A DNA stretch of 64,000 nucleotides from NCBI GenBank assembly GCA_013146195.2, contig CM028378.1, positions 81,836,295-81,900,294 on the forward strand. The letters run 5' to 3'. The notes below the pieces were generated by a model, which saw only the letters and a program-made list of their open reading frames with translations, was not told the DNA's origin and ran no database searches. This DNA is from Codonopsis lanceolata. Lineage: Eukaryota > Streptophyta > Magnoliopsida > Asterales > Campanulaceae. The translations under genes and the position numbers were made by a program. The stretch's first letter is position 1. Each line of letters opens with the position of its first letter. Shown piece after piece: positions 1 through 11,533 of this stretch.

Positions 1-527
1 AAAAAATCCTTCCATTCCTCGGTCTGACAATAGGATCTTATTAGGGTAGCATACAACTGAAGCGTTCTTTGGGGAATTTCATCGAACAACTGTCTTGCAT
101 CAACTGAAGAAACTCCACTCTTCAAATATAAAATTGCTAGCTTATTTCCAATCAAATAATCCGATTTCAAAGCACCCAATTTCAAGAATTGACCGTGGAG
201 TTGCTTACAGTCGTAGGGACAATGTCTATTTGTGGTAAATACGTTCAATAGGGATGGAAAATCGTTGGTCTCTATTTCGCTGGAGGATGGTACACTTGCT
301 TGGTCGGGTAAATGCTTGGGGTTTTCGGGTATTGCGAATGCGACTGAAGTGTAGCGTGGGTTGTTTCGGACGAAGAGTGTGGCATGTTTACAATGAGGAG
401 TAGCTGTAGAGGTTCGAATTTTGAACTTTGGCGGCAAATAGCTACATTTCTGTGTCAATGGGATAGCGAATGAATCATCCGGAAGAAGATTGTTCGAAAG
501 AAACAATCCACTTAACAAACATGCCAT
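1..527 (-). CDS. Pentatricopeptide-repeat (PPR) protein, N-terminal part, runs off the left edge
   Basis: Reading from an ATG at 525-527 the minus strand is open for 175 codons to the window edge. The N-terminus (MACLLSGLFLSNN) is hydrophobic and Ser/Thr-rich with few acids, as expected of an organelle transit peptide. From about residue 100 the sequence turns helical with PPR character, including QLHGQFLKLGA, ILYLKSG, ARQLFDEIPQRTL and LIRSYCQTEEW. These match PLS-type PPR proteins of plants, which bind organellar RNA in editing, splicing or stabilisation. Family-typical length is 500-800 residues, so most of the protein lies outside. No stop or frameshift is visible. The specific target cannot be inferred. 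The promoter should lie to the right, above position 527. Confidence 0.75.
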   Translation of the reverse strand, partial: MACLLSGLFLSNNLLPDDSFAIPLTQKCSYLPPKFKIRTSTATPHCKHATLFVRNNPRYTSVAFAIPENPKHLPDQASVPSSSEIETNDFPSLLNVFTTNRHCPYDCKQLHGQFLKLGALKSDYLIGNKLAILYLKSGVSSVDARQLFDEIPQRTLQLYATLIRSYCQTEEWKDF

Positions 528-2285
528 CTTCAATAAAATTCAAGAACCTGTTTACGCCATAAAATTTCGACTGCGCGGTTGTAAAGAAGATTTGTGAGGG
601 AGGGAGCCTTGCAGAGTAGAGACGGCATCTTCCATCGAATGCAAAAAGTTAGGTGGACCGTTTGGGGTATTTTACGTAAGATGACCTATCTTCAATTTAT
701 GTTTGGGGTATTCACTGTTTGTGTGGAACCGTAAGAGGAATTAAAAGCATCTCTAAAGATAAGTGTTCTAAAATTTCCCGTCTAACTCCGCCTAGACACT
801 GTCTAGGTGCTAGACCCTTTTTTATTGCCGTGACTTTCTTAGTCACGGCCTAATCGACCACTCGTTAACCTTAATTTATTTTTGTAACTTTGATTTTGTG
901 GTATGCGCGACAGGTTAAGAGGGCGAACCGAAGAAGGAAGGAGAGTGGTAATAGTGAGAGAGGAGGTAGGGATGGGGCGAACTAAAGTAATATCTTTTTT
1001 GTTTTTAGTTATAAACTTGACTTGTTTATAGCTTTGGGGTTGTTGAGAATTGAGATTAATGGTATGTTTGTATATTTTTGTTCATTTTACAAATATAGAC
1101 AAGTGTTTGATAAAATGACAAACATAAAAAAAATTAAATTTGTGTTCAATGTGTTTGATCTTTAATGTAAATTATCAAAAAAATGGTAATTATGTCTTAA
1201 TTCTAGTCCCCGCTTAGAGATTACGCCCCGACTAGTCTCTTTGGCGCTAGTATGCCGTCTAGCAGCCGCCTAACGATTTTTAGAACCTTGCTAATGATAT
1301 CACTCTATACCACCCTCTAGCTACCTCGTTTTTAGTTTCTTTTACATTTTTTCAACACTCTAAAATTTTTTTTTACTCCAATAATCACCTTTTATACAAT
1401 CCTTTTAAAACCTCAATTTTCTTTCATCACAACTAACAAACCTAACTACCACCATATTTCTCAACTTTTTTATTTCTATTTTTCCAACACAATTGAATTG
1501 AAATATTTATATTTTATATTATATATTCTATGGAAAAAATATTTTATTTTTTTAATTAGTTCGATTACTTTAATCTAAAAATATATGTTATTTTAAGGGT
1601 CAATTTATGTTTATAATAATAATAATTATTATTTCATCCTCTTATAGATTACGAACACGAAACAAATTATGTCATTTGATTGAAAAGAATTCGTAATTAA
1701 TACACGCATTTCACATAAAAAAAATAAGCATCTTTCAATTTGATTAATCGATTAAGTTTACGATAATAATGTAAAAAAAGAATATATGTATATCAGTAGC
1801 TTGCAACAGTATGAAAATTTAAGAAGACAAATGTAATATAATTAAAGGAAACCACACATCACACCAATATTTGTAATACAGTCAATTACTTTTTCTTAAA
1901 CGGTAGGTCGGGTCAAAGAAGACGATTATTTAAAAACGAAAGGAATACATGTTTTAATAATTTTTAAAATATTTTTATTATTATTATCTAAACTTAACTC
2001 CTACTGAAGAAATGATTTTTTTTAAAATTTTAGCACCAAATAAAACTTATTAAATTAATAAAAACTAGACAAATGGTGAAGAAGAAGAAAGAAAATTGGA
2101 GAGAGAAAGTGGATCACTATTCCACTAAAGGTCCCTCCAAACTTAGAGGGAGGCTTAACTTGTTTTAGGGATAGAGGGTGAAAAAAATTAACCATTATGA
2201 GCTTAAGTGTGGAAAAAAAACTCCAAAATGTTTTAGATGTTTCAAAAAACGGGTCACTGTGGATGCCCTAAGCTCGGTAGGAGAG
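528..2285. other. AT-rich intergenic stretch upstream of the PPR gene
   Basis: No supported gene. About 780-1,290 contains degenerate short motifs rich in CTAG and GCGCTAG, which look like a decayed repeat. Around 1,850-1,945 is a fragment resembling the 3' half of the Stowaway-like MITE seen complete at 10,125-10,388 (shared stretches near the TCAATTACTTTTTCTTAAAC motif). The rest is low-complexity AT sequence. The PPR promoter must lie at its left end, but no TATA box can be chosen with confidence. Confidence 0.4.
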
Positions 2286-2293
2286 TCTTGTAC

Positions 2294-2478
2294 GCATAAG
2301 GGTGTACAACCGAATTACTTAATCCAACCAAACCAAGTCATTCAGTTTGGTTTAAAACGGTTCGATTTTGATTTTCAAAATTCACTAACCAATCGGTTCA
2401 GTTCAGTTTGATTCATGATTTATGTTTTCTAACCAAATCAAACCAAACTAAACCATGTTTTATTTGATTATTTATTAT

Positions 2479-2533
<55 letters not shown>

Positions 2534-2920
2534 TTTCGATATAATAATAATAATAATAATAATAAATAATGTCATTTTTACCAAATAACATGGATTCAAA
2601 TGATATGTTGACTTGTATTTCATTGTTTGTTAATGTTTCATGTTTTTAAGAGAAAGTTTGACTATTTGTTTATTAATATTTGATGCTAATTTACGGATTA
2701 AAAATTCATTTGTCTAATTTTTAATGTTTTCTAAGATGATTAATTTGATTTTCTATCAAACTATAAAACCGAACCGAATGGTCCAAACCGAGTGGTTTGG
2801 TTTGATTTGGTTTGGTTCCAAGTGTTGGTCGGTTCGGTTTGGTTTGCGAAATCTGAAACCGAGTGGGTGTGGTTCAGTTCACGATTTTTGCCTAAACCGA
2901 ACCACGTACACCCCTAATAC
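2294..2920. mobile_element. hAT-type MITE, GGTTCGGTTTGG-rich, with central microsatellites
   Basis: The ends form an imperfect inverted repeat: left TAAGGGTGTAC, right GTACACCCCTA. TCTTGTA flanks both sides as a direct repeat (2,286-2,292 and 2,921-2,927). Subterminal regions are packed with AACCAAACC/GGTTTGGTT words on both strands, which generate spurious ORFs. The middle carries an (AT)n tract at about 2,485-2,521 and (ATA)n at 2,541-2,563. Organisation and sequence match the better-preserved copies at 12,101-12,728 and 14,849-15,540. It has no coding capacity; mobilisation would need an hAT transposase in trans. Confidence 0.65.
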
Positions 2921-3124
2921 TCTTGTAAGAGACCCACTCTTCATAAAAAAATGATTTATTGGAAATATTTGTAGTATGCAAGTCTCTTGTAAAACTTAAT
3001 CCGTAACATGCAATTATCCATATTAAATGAGTCGAAGATTAAAAAATTGTAGCATTACCCCTCAATTTTTGGAAATTATAGCGTCACACCTCAACTTTTG
3101 TATACGAAAACCTTCAACTTTTTG

Positions 3125-3490
3125 GTGTTGAATGAGTCATTTTTACCTTTAAATGTATAATTTTCACCTTTAAATGTGTTACTTTTACATTTAAATGTAT
3201 CATTTTTAATCCTTCAATATGTAAATCAGTATGTATGAAAGTGTGTCACTCTTATTTTTAAATATGTTATTCGTATGTCCTTAATGTGTAAGTCATTATG
3301 TATGAAAGTGTGTCACTTTTGTCTTTAAATGTATCACTTTTACCCTTGAATGTGTCACTTTACCTTTAAACATATCATTTTTGCCTTGAAATGTGTCACT
3401 TTTAGTCATTCAATGTGTAGGCCATTATGTATCAAAGTGTGTCTCTTTTTTACATTTAATGTGTCACTTTTGCCTTTAATGTATCACTTT
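3125..3490. repeat. Degenerate minisatellite with a short unit and a longer period
   Basis: The word ATGTGTCACTTTTACCTTTAA recurs in degraded form about every 20 bases. A longer period of roughly 100 bases is marked by GTATGAAAGTGTGTCAC near 3,233, 3,300 and 3,428. The tract is T-rich on the plus strand and has no coding signal. Confidence 0.6.
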
Positions 3491-3499
3491 AGAACCTCA

Positions 3500-4519
3500 T
3501 ATGTAAGTTAATCAAGTCCGTCAAGTCCTGTTGAGTGTTGCAAGGCAAGTTGAGTTAACAGAGATTAACAAAGGCTGACATAGGACCAAATCGCATAGCC
3601 TAGGTGCACAGGGACTGTGATTCACGTTCTGAAAAAAAAAGGGCCACCGGAGGAATTAATGTAACATTTTAATTTCATTAATGTGGTGGCGTGCTCACAG
3701 TGTGCTATGTGTCTTGCGCTAGAAGCTTCAGTTCATTCTAGCGCCTTTCACCTGGGAGATTTTGAAGCGGGTCTAGGTTGGGTTGCTCTACTCACCCGCT
3801 TCCAATACACTTTCCTCTCTCATTTGACCAGTTTTCTTGATGGGTAACTCGTGGTTTCTGTAAATGAGTTGCCCATGCACAAACTAAACTCAACTCCATT
3901 TTCCTTTCCATTTGAAGCTCTGTCTTACGGTCGTAATCAGTAAGACATTTTTCCACACGTTCTTGCATTTTATTTGGGTTTAGAAACATTTCAAAAATAA
4001 GGTCGTCATAAAATATTTATCGATCAATATAAAATAACTAATTTTCTTTGATAGAATAACTTGAGTATCATTAATATATTGCCCTTATCCCTGATTTAAA
4101 AATTCATCCAATGACTATAACATATTTTATCTATTTTTTAAAAAATATTTTCAAAATAAGAGAGACATATTGTAATTAGATGAATAGTAATTTTGTTTTT
4201 AAATTAGGAAGAAGGGCAGTAGGGCACCACAGTAATTTGACTTTTAATTTAGGGTACGATGCTTAAGACTTTATGTAGTTAATTCAGAATCAAAAGTTAA
4301 GTCAAACCGACGGAAGACTCCTCAAATTTGAGATTTCTACTTGTGGGTCGGTTTCTAAAGCTGACACTTTGCACCTCCTCCATTTCAAAATTTTCCCAAC
4401 TCTTAGAATTCGCCATTTTGGTTAGAAAGGCTTCAGCCACTTGTTCTACATCATTTTCCTATCTCAAATTTGGCTCGGTTGGGGTTGAGCTCGAGACCAA
4501 GCTCAAAACTCGACTCCAC
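3500..4519. other. Intergenic region left of the inverted duplication, no gene seen
   Basis: AT-rich sequence with a moderately GC-rich patch at 3,520-3,960. The short open frames here have no recognisable domain, codon pattern or conserved neighbour, and I do not call them. Similarity to the right arm begins at about 4,520. Confidence 0.35.
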
Positions 4520-4624
4520 ATATCGATATATCCTCGAAAAAATTACTCAGGCATAACAAGAACATCAAAAATAGTTGAACTATAAAATAACAAAAGATTA
4601 AATACTCATATCTATTACTCTGAT

Positions 4625-4971
4625 TCACTTTGCGAGAAAAGCAACCTTCATTTTCTGGAGTCTAGACTGGACTTGGATCATGTCAATCCTCCGTTCGGGT
4701 GAATCATTTGAACACTCCACGGCCAGATGCATGATAGATGAAATGCATTGCTCTTTAAGAAAGAAACCTGTGGCGTCGTCGTCTTGTGTCAAGTCGGTAT
4801 CCACGACTTCATTTAACGAACCAGACAATGCATTGTTCACCCACTGCTTCAATGTTAGATCCCCTGTAAACATTTCATCTGTTGGCTTCTTTCTAGTTAG
4901 CATTTCCATCAACATTACAACGTAACTGTAGACATCGCCTCTAGTTGACACTATTCCACTGGTTCCGTACT
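4625..4971 (-). pseudogene. Left receptor-kinase exon 4: C-terminal kinase lobe
   Basis: The acceptor TTGGTTAG precedes AGTACGG, completing APE-Y-G and continuing GDVYSYVVMLMEMLTRKKPTDEMF, which matches subdomains IX-XI of LRR XII kinases. It ends KMKVAFLAK and TGA at 4,625-4,627. There is no internal lesion. The corresponding right-arm exon is split at GDVYSY by a copia element. The 141-base intron before it carries an AAAGA repeat and is open in frame, giving a misleading 591-codon frame. Confidence 0.87.
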
Positions 4972-5112
4972 CTAACCAAGACATACAAGTGTAATAGCAA
5001 AATGTCAACCAATGAAAATAATTCAAAAGAAAAGAAAAGAAAAGAAAAGAAAATCTGCAGTTAAAAATTTGGATTCCAAAGTTGGAACGCGATGCAAATA
5101 ATAGGAAATTAC

Positions 5113-7098
5113 CTGGTGCCAAGTACCCAATTGTGCCTAAAGTCTTTGTGAGTGAAATAAACTGATCTTCACTGAAAAGTTTGGAAATTCCAAAATCACT
5201 GACGTGTGCAACCATATCTTGATCAAGCAAAACATTGCTAGGCTTCAAATCGCAGTGAACAATCGGTGTTGCATAACCGTGATGTAGATATTCCAAGGCA
5301 GCCGCAACATCAATCATTATGTTTAACCTTTGTATCAAACTTAAATGAAAGCAGTCTGTGTACAGCCAGTTCTCTAGGTTCCCATTAGGCATGTATTCTA
5401 ATATCAAGGCTCTGAATTCTAAGTTGCAGCAGCTGGTAATAATTTTAGTAAGATTTCGGTGACGAATATTACGCATTATTTCACATTCAACTTCAAAACT
5501 ATTGTATGCTCCCTCCAACTGCAAACTGAAAACCTTTACAGCAACAACCTTCCCATCTGAAAATGTTCCTTTATATACCGAACCAACACTACCCATACCG
5601 AGTAGATTGCTTTCTTTAAATCCATCTGTTGCTTTTCGAAGTTCATTATATGATACCCTTCTCCAATCACCATGTGTATTAGCTCCCGCACTCTGTGATC
5701 TCATATTCCGATCTCTGTACTTGATCAACAAGAAGATAAGGGCCAGTAAAATGATGGCAGATAAAATGGGGGGTAAAGTATATTTGAGAATCATATTTCT
5801 TGACCTTGACCGTTGGTGAATTTCAGATTTGCATACTGGAACTTGCAAGCGAGGTGCACCGCATAGTGCTCTGTTATGCATGAATGACTGAGCGGTGAAA
5901 TTTGCAAATTGTCCTCCGGTGGGAATCTCTCCTTCCAGTCTATTATAAGACCCATTAAAGAACTGCAGATACGTAAGTGCCTCCAGAGACTTTGGAATCA
6001 CTCCAGTCAAATTATTGTTGGATAAGTCCAATGACTCCAAGCTTAGCATGTTTCCCATCGACTGAGGTACTGGTCCTTCCAGCTTATTATATGCCAGTGA
6101 AAAAGAAGCCAACATTTGGAAACTTCCAATGGTGCTTGGGATATCACCTGACAACTGATTGTGGGATAAGTCTAGTTTAGTTATGACCCTCAGCTTTTGG
6201 ATATCAGACGACAAAGACCCACTTAGATAATTCGTGGATAGATTGAGACTGAGAAGATCTTCAAGGCTCCATAATGCCAGAGGTATTGTGGAAGTCAAGT
6301 TGTTGGAGTCTAGGTACAGATTTCTCATGGATTTAAGTTCACCCAAGCATGCAGGTATATGTCCATGGAGTCTATTATCACTTACAAATATGTCTCCCAA
6401 GTTCCGTAACTGACAAAGACTATCTGGAATGGATCCTTCTAGTCTATTATGTTCAAGATACAGTCGCTCTAGTGTTTGTAAATTTCCCAGTGTCGATGGG
6501 ATAAATCATGTTAACTCATTGCTATCTATACTTATGACAATCAAACCACTCAAGTTGCCAATTTCACTTGGAATAGAACCCTTGATATTGGATCCAAATG
6601 CTTCAAAGTTTCGTAGAGAAGTAGATAGATTACCAATTGAAGTTGGGAGGAAGCCATTGAATTGATTCAATGCTATTCCCAGATGCTTTAATTGTCTGCA
6701 ATTTGTTAGAGAAACGAGAAATCTTAGTTCTGGAGTGGAAGATTACCTCGTCAAATTGTTCTCCCCAAGGACGAGCCACTGCAAGTCTCTCAAATTACCA
6801 AGTGTATTTGGAATCGGGCCAGTTAATGAGTTGCTAACCAAATGTAGCATGGTAAGCTTCGAAGAATTAGACACAGAGCTCGGGATCATTCCGCTGAATC
6901 TATTGCTTCCTAGATAAAGCGTCTCAAGATTGGGAAGCCAAAGACTTGGAAGTTGGCCTGAGAAGTGATTGTCAGCCAGGTTAAGAAAAAACATCTTTGA
7001 AGCATTGAAGATTCTGTTTGGAACATGGCCAGTTAGGCTGTTATCGGACAGGCTAAGAACTTCCAGATTAAGGTTAGCAATCGCGTCTGGTAATGCAC
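5113..7098 (-). pseudogene. Left receptor-kinase exon 3: LRRs, transmembrane segment and most of the kinase
   Basis: 1,986 bases, equal in length to the right copy. It begins G-A-L-P-D-A-I-A-N-L and continues with about a dozen LRRs. TAA at 6,743-6,745 replaces the GAA codon kept in the right copy (NNLTRESSTP). TGA at 6,506-6,508 replaces the Gly of an LTGFIP motif and is shared by both copies. After the stops the frame stays open through an LRR C-cap (CGAPRLQVPVC), an RSRSR stop-transfer stretch, the hydrophobic LPPILSAIILLALIFLL segment and kinase lobes to LAP, where the donor GTAATTT follows. Confidence 0.87.
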
Positions 7099-8003
7099 CT
7101 GCCACAGTATCCACACACTTTCACTTAACATGCTTTCATATGAACGTTGCAATTGCCTGCATGCCCCAAATCTAACTACAAGTCCTAAGAATGATAACAG
7201 ACAGGTTTGATTGAGTTGAAAGGGAAGGAATTCTCACACTTGCAATTCCCTACACTACTTAGAGTACCATTGGAAAAACATTTCAAAACATTGTTACACC
7301 CAAATGTGGTTAAGAAATGGCAAAAACCCGACATGCCAATTTAACAATTTTGAAACGATGAGTTACACAAATGTGCGATAAGCTGAAAGAAAAATACTCT
7401 CTTGCCCTTTAAAGTAAGGATGACATTAAGGTTTGAAACATATTAACTATTGAAGTGAATAGGAAATCATGTGGTAACAACTTTGAGACATGTCCTGTTT
7501 CGTTTGGAAGTTGGAAGAAATGATAGCATCGAGATTCACGTACCCTTTCAATGATGAGCAGGATGGCAAAGAAGATAGATAGATAGCCAGAGAGAGAGAG
7601 AGAGAGGCATGTCCTGTTTGTTTTGGAATTAGGAAGAAAGGATTCCTTTTATTCTTCCAATTAAGTCCTTTTCTTTATAGTGGTAACCAATGACTTAGCT
7701 CTTTTACAATCAAATTGTTCACATTCCTTTCATTGGTGAGCATTCTTAATATCAGGAAACTACTACAGCTCGTACATATTAAGCTTTGTAGCATCTGTGA
7801 CGGTCATGTAAATAAGCATGAACCCAAGTTTCTAGAGTCAGCCTTTCAGCTCTGAAAACTAGTTTTGCCTCAGACCAGAAGCATCTCTTACAAGACGGGG
7901 CATGCAGCTTTGAAAATAAATGCATATTGCTTATGAACAAGTTCCATGATAAAATCAATTAGAGTATCAAGAAGATAAAAAGAAATTTGAATGTAAAGAA
8001 TAC

Positions 8004-8369
8004 CTGTCAACTGGTTAGCTTCTATAACAATACGTTTGAGCAAAGTGAGGTTCCCAACTGTTGAAGGTATGCTACCGATGAAATTATTATAGGACAGAAA
8101 TAAGCTCCGAAGCCCTCTGCATTCCCATATGTAAGATGAAATGTTGCCAGTGAGTTGATTGTGAGAAAGATGTAGTGATTCAATAACAGGAAGATGCCAA
8201 CTACGAATGTCCACTGATAGGATTCCAGACAGGCTATTGTTTGTGAGATCAATAACTTTCAGCGAAGACATGTTGAAGATGGAAGATGGGATATGCCCCA
8301 TTAGAGAGCAACTTGGCATGCTCAATATTTCCAAATGTGTAAGATTACCTATTTTAAATGGAATGGTAC
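8004..8369 (-). pseudogene. Left receptor-kinase exon 2: block of about five LRRs
   Basis: 366 bases, no stops. The exon opens by completing the Gly codon left by exon 1 and continues T-I-P-F-K-I-G-N-L. LRR signatures include MPSCSLMGHIPSSIFNM, IDLTNNSLSGIL, LHLSHNQLTGNIS and LFLSYNNFIGSIPS. It ends NQLT plus one base of Gly (ACAG before GTATTC). Both borders are phase 1 at the same point of the LRR unit, so the exon is a symmetric cassette that can be skipped without changing frame. The right copy has the same length (44,905-45,270). Confidence 0.85.
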
Positions 8370-11300
8370 CTGCAGAATTGGCTAATTGTCATGCTAAAAG
8401 TAGCACAAAGTTTTGCTTGATCACGAAAATGATGCACATATCATATTGTGACTCGAAATTTCCATATTTGGTAATACTGGGTTAAGAGGGGTCGACCTGT
8501 TACCCGTTATAATCCAACTCATTTCGTCCCGTTTGATATTCCGGTTCTAATGGGTTTCGACCCGTTACCCATCCCAACCCGACCTAACACACCCAATTGC
8601 TAGGCCTACTTGGTATGTAAGCTTTTCTTTCACAAAATGTTCAAGCATTTTCATTTCAAACCGTCAATAAATACAATTCAGTCTAACACAAGCCTTGCTG
8701 TAATACAAGATCGAGTACGGAATACCAATTTTACCATATAAGGATAACCTTCCTTTTTGACAAAAAAATATGTAAGTTACTGCTTGTTTACTGGTTATCT
8801 GTATTATATTGCATAATAAAAAAATATAGTCAATCGCAAATAGAGAAATATAAGAGCTAAACGAAGCAAGTATAAAATGCTAGATGTAGCAATTTTTCAC
8901 GAAACTTGACTAAATTGCCCTTGTGCCTATTTATGATTATGGAGACAATTACCATTTTGTCCCAGTTGCAAATAAAGAAAAAAACTATTTAAAAAGAAAA
9001 GAAAAGAAAAGAAAAGAAAGTGCTACGTGTAGGGGGAGGGTCAAAAAGACTGGCCAAGTACCGCTGATGGCTAGATTCTTGGGGTGCTCCTTGTAGGTGG
9101 CCAGATTTTTTGGGTAGCCTTAAATTCATGAGTTTGAATTTGTAAAAAAATTGATTTTTAATTTTTAAATAATTACTAATAATTTCAGATTTATTATGAA
9201 TAATTTTTGATTTTTTGTATAGTTGTTAAGATAATTGTTAATACATGCTAGATAATTTTTATTAATTGATAACTTTTATAACTTGCTTAAATAATAATGA
9301 ATAATTTGGAAAATAATTTGGAAAATAATGAAATAATTCAAAATCTGAACTTCTCGAATTTCAAAATGAAAGAATTTTAACATTTTAAAAATAACTCAAT
9401 CACAGTGGTGGTGACCAGCTATTATAGCCGCTCCATTGCTAAGTGGCAATTTTTCGGGCCAACCATTTCTTCAAAAATAAATAAATATTGGTTTTCCACA
9501 AATGTGAGGTCATCTCTGACCCAACCCCGAAAACTCCAAAATGTTGTGGAAACCACACTAAATCACTCCAACCAGTATCATCTAACCCCGTGTTGATGAG
9601 ACTCACTTGTTTTTCAAATAAAAAATTAGTTTTTAAATACAAAAAATATTAATAATATGATATTATTAATTTAAAAATATTGAAATTGATTAATAAATAA
9701 TAATAGGTATTATAGCTACATAATAAATATTATGAATATAATTTATTTTAAATATTAAACACTATAAGTTCAATAAATTATAATTAATTGGTCTTAGGTA
9801 AGTTCTTTTGTGATTATCAATAAAATAAATAAATACATAATAATACTAAATTATTTAGAAAATGCAATCTCATATTTATATTTAAAAATGCATACATATT
9901 AAAAAAAACCTCATGAGTTTGTATTTATCAAATAGTTAGTAGCTCAAACTCAAAGTATATTAAATTACTTATTTTTAAACATTATTATTAGGTATACATA
10001 ATATTATAAAAATAAACTTATTAACTATAATGAAATTATTAATTGTATATTTTTAATAATTACAATATAAAAGGTTAATAGAAAATAAAAATATAATATG
10101 CTTAGGAATATTCCTTTTGAAGTAGTCCCTCCGTTTTTAAATTATCGTTATTATTTTCTTTTTCGTTCGTTCTAAAATAGTTGTCATCTTTCAAAACCCT
10201 CTTTTAAAAAAACACTCTTGCTATTCCACCTTTACTTTTTCTACCTACTTTAATTATAGACACATATCAACATATCAAGGATATTAAAAAAAAACCATAC
10301 ATTCAACCAATATTTATAATATAGTCAATTATTTTTCCTTAAACAATGTGTCGAGTTAATAATACTGATAATTTAAAAATAAAGGGAGTAAGATTCGATG
10401 CAAATGGTTGAAGTTGGAATTGTTAATGGTGTTGCAATAGTGCCATTTTGGTGTCGGACAAATAGATGGGTAAGACAATTTTACGTGTATTTTTTGTAAA
10501 ACAGATAATTTTTATCCGACGCACCGTGTGTTAGTGGATTGAATTATTAGGGAGTAGGCTCCGTTTTTAACAATTAAGATCTGTTTTACATGAGACTATT
10601 CTTGGTGCTAAAACTTTCCCAAATCTGGGTTCTTGGGTTTGAGATGCTTGAGGGCATCTCCGACCCATACCTCTTTTTTTTCAATTTGGGGGTCCAAACC
10701 ACTCCAACCTACCCCCAAACCCTTTATCAAATTTGGGGGTAGTGAATAGTTTCTACCCCAAATTTGAGGTTGCACTATTCATACCCCAAATTTGGTATTG
10801 GTGGGGGACATATACATATGATATATATTAATTTTTAATGTATTATTAAATATTGAAATTATTAATAATATGATATTTTTAATTTAAATGTATTAAAAAC
10901 TAAAAAATATCTAATATTAGGTAATATAAATAATAATAAAATAAATAATAATAATATTATGTATTTTAAATTATTGAACATCTTTAATTCAATAATTTAT
11001 AATTAATTAACATTTTCTCAATTATTTGTATAAATTATATAAAAATAAATAAATAAATAATTATTAGATTATTATTTTCAAGTGCTTGTATGTTTATTAA
11101 ATTATATTTATTCAATTTAGTTAAAAAATTACTAATTTAAAAATATTATTTATGACGTAAATAATATTATAATTATAAAATTATTTAATATTCTAAAATT
11201 ATTAATTGTGCAATCTTAATAATAATTATTTAAAAGGTTAATAACAAATTAATATACATGTTGAAGAGATTTGAGGTTATTTGGAGGTGGAATAATATTT

Positions 11301-11533
11301 GGTGCTGAAATGAATCAAATTTGCTTTGGCGATGATCTAAGAAGCTATGAATACGGTGGTGGTTTCCAGGTGGTCGGGGGCGGCGATAGGGAGGGACTGA
11401 GTGGTTCGGCTGACCACCACTCGTAGTGGGCGTGTTGTCCAACCCATCACTAATAAAAATAATTACTAAGAATTTTCATGAATATGAACATATAGAAGGT
11501 TTAGTGTAGAAGGCAAAAGTGAAAACATAATAC
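8370..11533 (-). other. Left receptor-kinase intron 1 (3.16 kb), with several old MITE pieces
   Basis: A GT-AG intron of 3,164 bases. It contains a fragment rich in GGGTTGGG/ACCCGTTAC words (about 8,480-8,620, decayed hAT-like), a Stowaway-type MITE (10,125-10,388), and a block near 10,655-10,810 starting GGGCATCTCC with paired CCCCAAATTTG words, typical of a Tourist-like MITE. A segment at 9,400-9,600 is also shared with the right arm. All these have counterparts in the right-arm intron (41,884-44,904), so they predate the duplication. No gene is seen. Confidence 0.6.
10125..10388. mobile_element. Stowaway-type MITE inside intron 1, shared by both arms
   Basis: Ends are GTCCCTCCGTTTTTAAATTATCG and, inverted, ATTTAAAAATAAAGGGAG, with TA on both outer sides, the Tc1/mariner target. 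The counterpart at 43,345-43,609 is in reverse orientation as expected from the duplication, so insertion came before it. Confidence 0.75.

Noticed and set aside
2178..2954. Small frames in AACCAAACC/GGTTTGG-rich segments, also at 12,106-12,796 and 14,742-15,114
   Set aside because: They translate subterminal repeat words of hAT MITEs in several frames.
5502..5819. Plus-strand frames opposite the receptor-kinase exons, also at 46,356-46,844 and 47,562-47,771
   Set aside because: Antisense shadows of conserved coding sequence, seen in both copies only because the sense exons are conserved.
4625..6400. A single 591-codon kinase reading frame as one exon
   Set aside because: It reads through a 141-base GT-AG intron (4,972-5,112) whose removal restores the APE motif; it is part of a four-exon gene.
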